A stretch of 64,000 nt of DNA, taken from Acholoe squamosa. Lineage: Eukaryota; Annelida; Polychaeta; Phyllodocida; Polynoidae. Below are positions 45,400-55,240 of this stretch, one piece after another; position 1 is the stretch's first letter, and the number at the start of each line of letters is the position of its first letter. The stretch covers positions 70,132,659-70,196,658 of the forward strand of contig OX439038.1 of NCBI GenBank assembly GCA_949317995.1. Direction: 5' to 3'. Under the pieces are notes generated by a model. That model was given only the letters and a program-made list of their open reading frames with translations, was not told the DNA's origin and ran no database searches. The position numbers and the translations under genes are program-made.

Positions 45400-46356
45400 T
45401 GAGACGCCTTGGGATCTCTGGACGCCTATACTAAACATAAACCCATCCGGAGAAAATTCGCAAGGAACAAGATGATAACCGGGGGAAGCGATCAACAGTG
45501 GCAGTTAGATCTGATGGACATGCAAACTTTAGCGTCTCACAACGACGGGTTCCGGTACGTGGTCACGGCCGTCGACATTTTCTCCAGGTACGAGTGGGCG
45601 GCTCCCATCAAATCCACAGGCGGCACAGCTGTCACCAAGGCGTTCGAGGAAATGACTGTCGAGAGACATCCGCGCTTCTTTCAAACAGACAAGACCTTCC
45701 AAGATCACCTCAAGATGAAAGAAATAGAGTTTTTTACCAGCGAAAACAACAACATCAAAGCTAGTCTAGTGGAGCGTATGAATCGAAGTCTGAAGGAGAA
45801 GCTGTGGCGCTATTTCACACACAAGCGCACATATCGCTACCTAGACGTACTGGACAAGGTGGTGTCTTCTTACAATCGCACTTAGCACAAGACGTTGAAA
45901 ATGTCGCCTGCTGACGTCAGCGTGGAAAACAGCGAGACTGTTTTCTACAGATACAACCTCCCTACTAAGAAACAAATCGAGGAAATATGGAAAAAGACGC
46001 ACCCTGGACGTTCCGACACCAACGTCATCATTCCAGGCAACAGAGTGAGAATGTTGAGGGCTAAAGGTCCCTTTGACAAAGGTTACGAGGGAAACTGGAA
46101 GGAGGAAGTGTTCAACGTCGCTAAAATGTTGGGTAGCAGAGGGTTCGAGCTGAAAGACGACGCCAGGGAGGAGATAAAGGGGGTGTTTTATCCCGAGGAG
46201 GTTCAGAAGGTCTCCAAGAGTCGTTACGGCAAGACTTACCTGATAGACAAGGTGCTGCGCTACAAGACCGTCAAGGGCAAACGCTTAGCTTTCGTGCATT
46301 GGCTAGGTTACGGCGACAAGTTCAACAAGTGGATTCCTGTCAAGAAAATCTCGTAG
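45253..46356 (+). pseudogene. Retroviral-type integrase with C-terminal chromodomain (Polinton INT)
   Basis: MARTKKLTKKEK opens the likely start. The pre-core region (KHKPIRRKFARNKM) and the rve core follow: first Asp in WQLDLMDM, second in FFQTDKTF, Glu in SLVERMNRSLKEK. Only 27 residues separate the last two instead of the usual 35, which implies an in-frame 24-bp loss. The C-terminal end has a chromodomain (YLIDKVLRYKT...FVHWLGYGDKFNKWIP) that could guide integration to marked chromatin. TGA at 45400 and TAG at 45883 interrupt it. Polinton integrase makes the 6-bp target duplication seen here. Confidence 0.85.
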
Positions 46357-46363
46357 GACAACT

Positions 46364-47905
46364 ATGAACATCACCCTGCCTAGCAACAGTTCTATGGAGT
46401 ATTTCCCTCAGAACACGCTGACCTCTTTTCGAACCCACTTCGACTCACCCCTCCTTCTATCAGAGGACCACAATGCGGCTCTCAGCGAAATCATCCTCCC
46501 GACAGAATGGAGCAACGTGCGAGACGACAACTTGATCATGATCGTTCCTCTGTGCACAAAGAACTTGCTGGCTGAGGCGAAAAGAGTTTTCAACGAGAAA
46601 AAAACCTTCAAGAAAAAACCCGAGGTGGAGTGGAAGACGGTGGACAGAGTGATCAACCTGCAGAAGATCATCAAAAGCGTTAATCCTCTGACTAGGACAG
46701 AGGAGAACTTTGTCGATGAAATGACACCGGAGCTGCTAGAAAAAGAGTTGGAGGCGAAGATATTGAAACCTGGAAAGAAGTCAAAGCATGTCACGTTGAC
46801 ACACGAAAACTCGGCCCTGTACAAGCAATACCTGACCATGTCCAACAAAGTGTCACCACCCCAAATGCTTTGTGGCCATCCAAAAAATCACAGGTCTTCC
46901 ACCTTTGACCTGATGTTTAGCTTATGAAATGGAGAAAAAAATAAGATGGGTCCGCATAAACATAGCCAGACTAGATTTCGCGCAAATTGCCATGTTAACC
47001 AGGTTGATGATTTTTGCATGGTGTGGCCTGATCAGCGCATGAATACACATCGGGATCCCTTCACCCCATAAACTTCCACTGAATTTATGTTTGGAACAAA
47101 AAATATTCTGGGACTATTGAAACACTCCTACTCATACTTCTGATACCAAATAACAATGGGTTTGGCCCCTCTTTCCCTTCTCTTGGGGCCAAATTCCTCA
47201 AAATAAATAAGTTCAGAAGGGACTATTTGGCCAGTAAACCCGGAAGTGGTCCGATTTAGGGTGGTGACACCACAAGAGGCGAAAAATGAGGAGTATGGCA
47301 CACACCATGGTTCAAGACATGGAGAGGAGAACATGCGTGCGAACGTTGCTGCCGAACATATTCCCCGTGCCACCCATTTTCGCGGGAAACATCGTTCAGT
47401 TCATCGAGCCCTTGAACATGCTCCTGACAGATAATTTAAGAGGTCAGAACTTTTTGTAAAATTCGAAGGCCGTCTTCTTGTACGACTCGCTGACAAGATG
47501 CGTCACCATCAACGTGCCCCGACACACTGCAGTGATCATCACTGAACATCTGGCGCTCATTCTAGAATTCGAGGTGAAGACTCATCTTGTGACGACGACC
47601 ACCAGCGTCTAAATCATGGACCCCTTCGGAGATGTGTATTCTGTGTATATTTACAGCGAAGCCATTCAAGACAGACGAGTGGGCATCATGCACGTCCCTC
47701 TGTTACGCTGCGTCGCAGTCGACAGAGGCAGACGGCGGAAAGGGGGAATGCAAGCTATCAGTTTTCCACATTTGGATTATTTTCCTTTGAAGTCCAAAAG
47801 TTGGACAAGATCGGCATCTACTTAAGAGACAGAACCGGCCAATCCATACTATTCATGAGAGGAGAGGTGATGGTGACACTTCATCTGAGGCCCATCGAAC
47901 ATTAA
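46364..47905 (+). pseudogene. Penton-like minor capsid protein, interrupted by a MITE-like insertion
   Basis: It starts MNITLPSNSSMEYFPQNTLT, the typical opening of the Polinton minor capsid (single jelly-roll, penton-like) protein, 8 bp after the integrase stop. An insertion (46850-47270) splits it. The frame resumes with LLPNIFPVPPIFAGNIV and LRGQNFL, then TAA near 47456, and continues TRCVTINVPRHTAVII to a TAA at 47612. The last part (47616-47905) has YSVYIYSEAIQDRRVG and, after a frameshift near 47770, LDKIGIYLRDRTGQSI and VTLHLRPIEH. Relatives have all parts in one ~500-residue chain. It would form pentameric vertices. Confidence 0.75.
46850..47270. mobile_element. MITE-like insertion (421 bp) in the penton-like gene
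   Basis: Inverted ends GTGTCACCACCCCAAAT and (reverse) GTGTCACCACCCTAAAT lie inside a gene that reads on either side as one family. A clear target duplication is not seen (CCAACAAA left, CACAAGAG right). Noncoding. Confidence 0.65.
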
Positions 47906-47915
47906 AGGTGCAAAC

Positions 47916-48353
47916 ATGATACATAAACAAGCGCCGTACTTTTCATCGAAGGGTACCACCGGACAAGGGTACAGCAATTACTACAACGCTCAATGCGGTA
48001 CCGGAATCAACGTGTACAGCGGACGACCTTTCCAGAACAGTCACGGTTCCGGTGACGCCCTCTTAGGTCTCATGCGCTCGGCCACACCCCTTTTGAAGAC
48101 GGTGGGGAAAACACTGTTCCGCACTGGCGTGGGTGTGGCCAAGGATATGATGGAGGGAGGTACTTTCAAGAACAGCGTGAAGAACAGAGGAGTAGGTGCT
48201 CTGAAGAGTCTGGCGGGTAAAGTGATCTCTCCGGGGAAAAAACGCCCAAGAAGGCGGGGGGCAAACGTCGGAGGCGAGCTCCTCAAACGAGAAACGGGTC
48301 TTGCAAGAGACGGCAGGGGGACATTTTCGATCCCTAGGGAGGCAACCTATTAA
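47916..48353 (+). CDS. pVI-like small virion protein of Polinton 2
   Basis: This 145-residue intact frame begins MIHKQAPYFSSKG, followed by GQGYSNYYNAQCGTG. A central amphipathic helix region (LLGLMRSATPLLKTVGKTLF, then GVGVAKDMMEGGTF) is followed by a strongly basic stretch (GKKRPRRRG). Proteins of this type lie between penton-like and hexon-like genes in Polintons and resemble adenovirus minor proteins such as pVI in being small, amphipathic and basic. It begins 11 bp after the penton-like stop. A membrane-active or capsid-cementing role is inferred by position. It is one of the few unbroken genes of the element. Confidence 0.65.
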   Translation: MIHKQAPYFSSKGTTGQGYSNYYNAQCGTGINVYSGRPFQNSHGSGDALLGLMRSATPLLKTVGKTLFRTGVGVAKDMMEGGTFKNSVKNRGVGALKSLAGKVISPGKKRPRRRGANVGGELLKRETGLARDGRGTFSIPREATY

Positions 48354-48410
48354 AGAATAGGACTAGAGGTCACCGGCGTCAGTCTACCACCGAAGTTAAG
48401 AGGGAGCACA

Positions 48411-49430
48411 ATGGCTTACGTACACGAAAACAGCAGCGAATGCGCGCTCTCTGAGCTTGACCTGCACCCCGTAGCGCCAACTCAAACTACTATCCTAAAG
48501 TCAACCTTTGTCAGGCTAGAAACGAAAAACTTTTTGGGAGACGGGAGCAACGTCAATTTCACCATCAGTAAGTCCCAAGACTACAAGGACCTGAACGAAA
48601 ATTACCTTCATCTGGAATGCGAGATGGTAAACCGAACGGCAACGCACTGGATGACACCGACGTAGTGGCTCCGGTGAACAACTTGGCTCACTCACTCTTC
48701 AAGGATGTCCAAGTCTCCATCGGAGGCTTCAGAGCTTACCTGGAAGGTTTACTCAACTACGACAGAGGCGTCAAGAAGAACATCATGAGCATCCAAGGTT
48801 GGCACCAAGACAGGGCTAGTCACTTCGACGCCTTGACCAACGACAACCCAGGGTTCAAGGCTTGCCAGAAACTCATCTCCAACGGACGCTTTTCGCTGAT
48901 GTCGAGACTCCAATTTGACCTAGCTCATCAACCAAAGTTCATAGCTGGAGAGACGGAAATCAACCTCACTCTGCCCCCGGTTTCTATCTGATGAGTGCAG
49001 GCACCACTGCATACAAACTCAAGATCAACAAAGCTAAGCTCTATGTGCGTCGAGTGGTTGTAGCTGATTCTGTGATGGAAACGCACAAAAAGGCAGTGAT
49101 AGAATAGTCCTTGATGATTTGTTTCCTAGACCATGACACCTTCAACGGAAATTACGTCAAGAAACGGGGATGTATGAGGGTTCACGCTCCTGCGACATTT
49201 CCTACGACGATTTCCTGAACGGTTACACACTGTTCCCCCTGGATTTAACTCCGGACAGATCGCACAACGGGTGTAGAGTGAACCTAATAAAGGCGGGTCA
49301 GCTGAGAGTGGAGCTCAGTTTTGGCTCGGCGCTGATGGAGACCACAACGGTACTGCTCTACTTGGTGTACGACAACGTCGTCGAGCTGACTAGAGATCGA
49401 CATCCCATTACAGACTACCACATGAACTGA
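48411..49430 (+). pseudogene. Hexon-like (double jelly-roll) major capsid protein
   Basis: It starts MAYVHENSSECALSELDLH, the recognisable opening of Polinton major capsid proteins, with an early NYLHLECEM strand. After a frameshift near 48655 come VAPVNNLAHSLFKDVQVSI and WHQDRASHFDA. A second shift near 48980 leads to LKINKAKLYVRRVVV and TAG near 49105. A third near 49160 leads to the C-terminal block (GYTLFPLDLTPD, ... LYLVYDNVVELTRD) to TGA at 49430. Total span ~340 codons. It would build the icosahedral shell with the penton-like protein. At least three frameshifts and one stop, so no product. Confidence 0.8.
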
Positions 49431-49449
49431 AGAGAAGGAAAAAAAGTGC

Positions 49450-49902
49450 ATGAACACACTTGAAATAGACAAAGTGTTGAAGGATAACATTCACACAAAA
49501 CACCATTTCCTAGGTGTTTTCTCTTGTGACACTATCCCCGAGCACCCTATCAAGAACACTTGTTTCGTAAGTAACACGGATCCTCAGCATTTACCAGGTC
49601 AACATTGGGTGGCGTTTTACGTGTCGCGGACAGGAGAAGTGTACTACTTTGATTCATTCGGCTTACCTCCGCTAAGCGGAGAGTTCTTAGCTTTCCTGAA
49701 ACTTTCTGCTCTGTTCAAGTAGCAAAGAAACCACGTTCAACTCCAAGACACTACTGCTAACACCTGTGGCCCTCATTGCGTCCATTTCCTGATTAAAGCA
49801 TGTCGAACGAGAAACCCCAAGAAATGCGTCATGAGAATGAGCAAAAACCTAAAACTGAGCGACCGGTCGGTGAGTCAGAGGCTCGCGATGATGATGATGT
49901 GA
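49450..49902 (+). pseudogene. Adenain-type cysteine protease, one stop
   Basis: One frame runs from ATG at 49450 (MNTLEIDKVL) to TGA at 49902, 151 codons, interrupted only by TAG at 49720. The catalytic order is visible: His in GQHWVAFYV, the acidic residue in YYFDSFGLPP, and the Cys in NTCGPHCVHFL after the stop. The length is close to the C-terminal core of adenovirus protease. The enzyme would cleave capsid and core precursors. The stop removes the catalytic Cys. Confidence 0.85.
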
Positions 49903-50039
49903 AGAATTCTGAAAAAAAGGAAACGGGATGATGCAAGTGTCTACAATTCATGCAGACAAAGGTCTTATATCTGGCCGAAATAGTGTTAGATTTATCCAAA
50001 CTAGTCTAAGAGAGAGTCAGTGACTGTGAAACTAGCAAA

Positions 50040-50208
50040 GTGAGAATGCTGCCCTCTGATTGGCGGAGAGGTGGTCGCTTATCCCCTAAGTAGGTCATGT
50101 TGCCATGGCAATGGGTCACGTGACCAAATGGCCTCTGATTGGCTGCATGCCCAGTGAGTAATATCCTTAGATTAGCTATAGTCCCGTTCCGATACATACT
50201 ATACTACT
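50040..50208 (-). repeat. Right terminal inverted repeat of Polinton 2
   Basis: It is inverse to 40238-40403 and extends 31 bp beyond its left partner to the terminal CTACT. Those 31 bp are shared with the end of element 1 (6888-6918), so they are the ancestral terminus. Confidence 0.85.
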
Positions 50209-50235
50209 GATAGATAAATATAATCCAGAGTTTGT

Positions 50236-50880
50236 ACCTCGGTGTACACGTCCAAATGTCTGCCTATCTCTCAATCTGACAAAGACTCTAACTGTGCATC
50301 GCTCTCCCTATCCCACATACTGCCTATCTCTTAGTCTACCTATCACTCATACTGCCTATCTCTTAAATCCAAAGCATCTTGAGCAATGTAAGGTATATCC
50401 CAAAAGGCCTAAATACTAAAGCTTACTCCTTACCTAATCTCCTCTGTGATCATTTTTCCATAGTTTACCTATCCTCAATCAGCCTACCATTCATTTTACC
50501 TATCCCTCATGGTGACTATCCCTCACACCCTCATGTTTAAACTGCATTGTTCATCTGTTTAATTAAGCCTCAATGGTTAGCAGTGCATTGCTTATCATTA
50601 TCTTCTATTTTGATCTTACCTATCCTTTATAATACCTATCATAAAGCGTACCTATCCCTCATTGTGCCTATCCCCCAACTGTGCACATCCCTCATGATTG
50701 ACTTGCATATCAGTCCCTAGCACCTATGTTTTCTTTCTTTTGCATGTGCTTATCTCACAAGGTACTGTCTGTGCCTGTACCTCAAAATGCTTATTGCTCA
50801 TACTACATTATTATCCCCCTTGCTTCCTATCCATTTGAATACCGGTATCTATGCTTCATGCTCTCCATATGGCTTTCTTA
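50236..50880 (+). repeat. Left arm of a large imperfect palindrome, CCTATCCCTCAT-rich
   Basis: It pairs in inverse order with 52700-53322; for example TGTGCACATCCCTCATG at 50677 with the complement at 52866, and GCCTATCCCCCAACTG at 50663. Inside, CCTATCYCTCA words recur every 20-40 bp. Confidence 0.8.
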
Positions 50881-51073
50881 ACTATCCCAGCTCACTCAAT
50901 CTAGCCAGCTCTGTCTCTATATATCTCCGATTGTGTTCAATTCCTTCCATCTATCTCCAGGTCTATGCCTTGTGATATATACCTATCCCCCATTGTGCCT
51001 ATCCTCCATTCTACATATCACTCATGTTTGCTATGCATATCCCTGAAATACAATGGTGGTGTATGTTTCTTAA

Positions 51074-51793
51074 CCCTTTCGTGCCCAGAATTATTTTGAG
51101 GAGGCTGATTTATTCAGCAAACTTAGCATATCAAAGGCCATTACCCATATTATGTCCAGGCTAAGGTACTGTTTCAAATTGTAACAAATAGAGCAGTAAG
51201 ATAGCTTTCAGAAAATGAAGTATGAAGCATAGGTTAGAGTATTATATGAGACAGCAGGGCATGATGATGGCACAAGAAGTTGACAAAGGGCTGATTTGGA
51301 TGAAAGTACCCAGAAAATGTTTTTTTCTTACATTTTGGTAAGGAATAGGCTATTTTCAATTCAAAAAGCATTATTTTGACATTTCAAAGAAGGCCATATT
51401 GATGGAAATTGAAGAAAATATTATGTATAATAATTGAATTCCTTGGAAAAAATCACATCATCAATAGTTCATCAATATTTTTGGTGTCTTTCTCAATATT
51501 CCTATGTAATTTTCGTCAAATTTTCTGCATTTCCTCTTTATTCCCCAGACAAGAGTGCACACTTTTCATGTAATTTAAGCCTATGTTCATTACATCATTT
51601 TCTGCAATAGAACCTATTGATAATTATATACCTAATGCACCATAACAAATTTGGTATCATTGGAAAGCCCTTGACATTACTAGATTTCTGGTGTTTAAAT
51701 TATATCAATCTGATTAATATTAAACCCATGGTAGTCTGCTGAACATATAGACATGCTTAAGAGCGCACTTTTGCTATTCTGGGCACGTAAGGG
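51074..51793. mobile_element. MITE, piggyBac-like ends (copy A, 720 bp)
   Basis: It begins CCCTTTCGTGCCCAGAAT after TTAA (51070-51073) and ends ATTCTGGGCACGTAAGGG before ATAA, a one-base departure from TTAA. Noncoding and AT-rich. Confidence 0.65.
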
Positions 51794-52058
51794 ATAAGAC
51801 ATATGCTTAAAGTTAGTTAGAAAGAACAAAAGGTGAGAGGTATAAAGAGAGCTGTTTAGGCAGACCAGTGGATATGTACACCATGAAGAACAGACAGACT
51901 GAGGCATAGGTAAACTAAATGATATGCAGCATAAATGATAGGTAGATGTATGATTATGGTAGACTGTGGAGCCAGTACCTTGGGTGATAGGTTGACTATG
52001 GAATGGTCATCATAATAAAGTTTGTTTGTGACATAGTAGGTTAAGAGAAATGAGAGGT

Positions 52059-52688
52059 CTTTTGGTGCCCAGAACTATTTGACTAGTTTCTATTTATTTC
52101 ATAGGTATATCACTGTTGTTAAGTACCATACACTATTCCGATCTTCTCTCTTTATATTGGCCTCTTATCACATTTCTGAATGCCTTTAATTTAGAATTTT
52201 AGTTCAGATGAGATATCAGGTCTGGCCTCAGGTCCAGTTTGGTTGCCAAAGCAAATAAACATTCTATTTTGTTATCATTTGGCAGTATTTGTGTCAATCT
52301 GCTCAATATCTCCATATTGCTATACTATAGTTATAACTATACTAACCAAAGATTGTTCCTACTACCATGGAAGTAAATAGTTTCGGTAGCAAATCATGAA
52401 AGGTATTTTTATGGATATGAAAGAATTCTATCAGTGAATAACATAAAACAAAGGATAACTTTGTATTCTTGTGTGATATAACCAAGTAATAGTAGTTTGG
52501 TTCCCTGCCAGTCTCTTGCTCTCTGGAAGGGTGACACTCTAATGGGCCACATATCTAACAACCAAATTTCAAGTTGTGACTCTCTGTTCGGAGAATAATT
52601 AAGATAGAGCAATATGGATGGTCTCATTGTAAATACATGTATTTAAAGCCAAAAACCGCGCTTTAAAGCGCGCTTGGGCACCTAGGGG
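52059..52688. mobile_element. MITE of the same family (copy B, ~630 bp)
   Basis: The left side reads CTTTTGGTGCCCAGAACTAT and the right side GCTTGGGCACCTAGGGG followed by TTAA (52689-52692). TTAAGAGAAA occurs at both 52041 and 52689. The left terminus is less certain than the right. Confidence 0.5.
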
Positions 52689-52699
52689 TTAAGAGAAAG

Positions 52700-53322
52700 A
52701 CAGCTATATAAAGAACATGAGGGATAGATATTCAAAAGGATGGGTACCAAGAGGGATTGGTAGTATGAGCAATAAGCAGTTTGAGGGATAGGCACAGACA
52801 GTACCGTGTAAGTTCAGCAAACATAATAGAAAGAAAGCATGGTGCTAGGGACCAATATGCAAGTCAAATATGAGGGATGTGCACAGTTGGGGGATAGGCT
52901 CAATGAGGGATAGGTAGACTTTATGAAGGATAGGTAAGATCAAAACAGTAGACATGATAAGCAATGTACTGTTAACCATTGATGCTGAAATATACAGATG
53001 AACAATGCAGCTTAAACATAGGGTCTGAGGGATAGTCACCATGAGGGATAGGTAAAATGAATGATAGGCAGATTGAGGATAGGTAGACTAAAGGTAAGAA
53101 GGAACAGATAAGCAAAAGTAAGGTCAGAGGTAAGCATGAGAACCCAAGCATTTTAAGAGATAATCAGATTTAACTCTATATTAGATTGAAGAGATAGGCG
53201 GGACGAGTGATAGTTACACTAATTGGTATGCTGTATGTGGGATATGCAGAGCAATTTACCGACACAGTACTTGTCAGATTAAGAGATAGTCATCATTTGT
53301 GTATGTGGGTTGAGGTACTAGC
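52700..53322 (-). repeat. Right arm of the palindrome, ATGAGGGATAGG-rich
   Basis: It is the inverse of 50236-50880. The words are in matching order along the whole arm, so this is one inverted duplication and not just shared simple repeat. Confidence 0.8.
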
Positions 53323-54940
53323 TTTGATTGAGATGTTGTATCTTTAAAGATTTCCAATCATTTTCAATATCACTTTAGTACATTTTTAAAATATTTCCCC
53401 CATCAAACCTCAATTTTAGGTACGTTTGGTCAAAGTCTGAGATTTAGCAGGATTTTTTAGTTTAGATGGTCCCTTCGCTTCATTTGATATCTCTCCCATA
53501 AACATATGGTAGAGGCACCCATTGCGAACGCTCCTGACCACACAGGAGGTGGCCATATTTGGTGCTCAGATTTTGTAAAAGTGTTGAATTCTACTTTCCA
53601 TTTCACCAGTTGGTACATGATACTTTACCCTCAAAATCCCTGAAGAGGTTTTGACGAAACTCTCCAATACATATGAATAAATGGGCTGTACATATTTAGT
53701 CTCCAAAACATCAAATTGCACCTCAAGTCAGACAGCTCATGCCAGAGGTGACGATAGAGTCAGACACTATGTTATCTAATTGATACAGACACAATGGGTC
53801 ACTGTATCTGAAATAAGCTATAAAGGCACATAACATATAACACTAATGAATCCAGGCTAATACAATACTCTTCTCCAGGATACTCTCAGATGTTTAATTT
53901 TGCATACTTATAACAGGTCAGTCTCCAGGCCCTGATGAGCATGACTTCTATGGGCAGACTGAGTAATGATTAGGTTTAGGTGTTAGATAGTAGGTAAACC
54001 AAACACAGATTAACTATTCAGATCTGGGAGTACAGGTATATTATGAAGGATTCTGTTTGTAATTAAATGTTCATTATATAAGTATTGAAATTATGATATA
54101 ATTGTGTCCCAGGTGGGGTGTAATTGATGTCCGACTGTAGGTTTAATCTGGAGGTCATAGACGAATAACTCCCATACTGTAACATGAGGGATGTATTCAG
54201 GTTTGTCAAGTCACATTATTAGCAAAAATGTGTATATTGCCATTGACATGTATAGAAATCCTGTAAGCATGGAGGTTAAGACATGATAAATTGACAAATC
54301 ACAAACCAAGATCTCTATTCACTGACCATTCTTCATCCTCAGAATATAACAAAAACACCCTAGGTTTGTGCAGTTGTGAAACCATGTATTACAGATGTTT
54401 CACATGTTATTTCCCATTTGTTAGAGAGTATGATACATGAGTTTCCATGTCTAATTCAAATGATAGCTAAATTGAAAGTAGCCTAGTTTCATGGGGGGGG
54501 GGTAGAGGGGGGTTGAGCTTCACTATAGGACTGTATGGAGTAACCTATCCTATACTGTACCATCCTTGCTGGTGAGTTACTTGCCCTGGCTGTACTCATG
54601 TATCAGGATGCATTTATACTCAAACCCGATGGCAGTGGGGCTGAATGTATGTTTAACAAGCCATCCTCCCTCGATTTCTCGTTCATTGGCTGATATGACA
54701 AAACTATGAATAATAATTATAATCATAAAGACAAAGGGTGAAAGAGTCTAAAACAATGCATTATCGGAGGGAGGAGCTGAACTTAAAGTCTCTGAGGACA
54801 TCAAATAAGCTTAGAGAGGGCAGGAATGCCATTTTTCTCAGCATGATCCAAGAAGCCTGGAGAGTGAATAATCAGTGCCGCATTTAGGTAACATATGTCA
54901 ACCCTGTGGGGTCAGCATGAGGTGCCAGTGCAATGCTGGT
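53323..54940. other. Intergenic, nothing recognised
   Basis: No gene, LTR or inverted end could be supported. Confidence 0.45.
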
Positions 54941-54944
54941 GAAT

Positions 54945-55240
54945 TACTCACCATTGTAGCATTGAAGCATCCTGAGGGCAATAGAATATGAACCCATAGG
55001 CAGAATTGGGTCTTTTAAGGGTTAGTGTTAGAGGTGTTGGAGGTGGCTCACCCCTGACCTGAATCATTCCTATAGTAAGCCCCCTGGGGATAACACCTCC
55101 ATAACACCTGATGTGCCAGCCATCACCCCTCATAGCCTACATTGCTCACCCACTGTGGAAAAGCCACCTCTGACCAGTGGAATGAGAAATGCTGTATCCA
55201 ATTTGGAAGGTGATCTCTAATGCTATCCTATTCCCCACAG
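54945..55240 (+). repeat. Interspersed repeat R, 3' part
   Basis: It matches 7186-7372 from GGGTTAGTGTTAGAGGTGTT to GCTATCCTATTCC, with a 35-bp segment (GCTCACCCACTGTGGAAAAG region) absent from the other copy. Confidence 0.7.

Larger units (their letters stand above)
40238..50208 (+). mobile_element. Polinton/Maverick element 2 (9.97 kb), near-complete but lacking DNA polymerase B
   Basis: AG...CT ends, inverted terminal repeats and a GATAGA duplication on each side (40232-40237, 50209-50214) define it. Gene content is diagnostic: packaging ATPase, chromodomain integrase, penton-like and hexon-like capsid proteins and adenain-type protease, in Polinton order on one strand. A leftward set of three small genes occupies the left 1.3 kb. 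Canonical Polintons also encode a protein-primed PolB of over 1,000 residues; no such frame or fragment is visible here. Most genes have one to a few inactivating changes. Confidence 0.9.
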
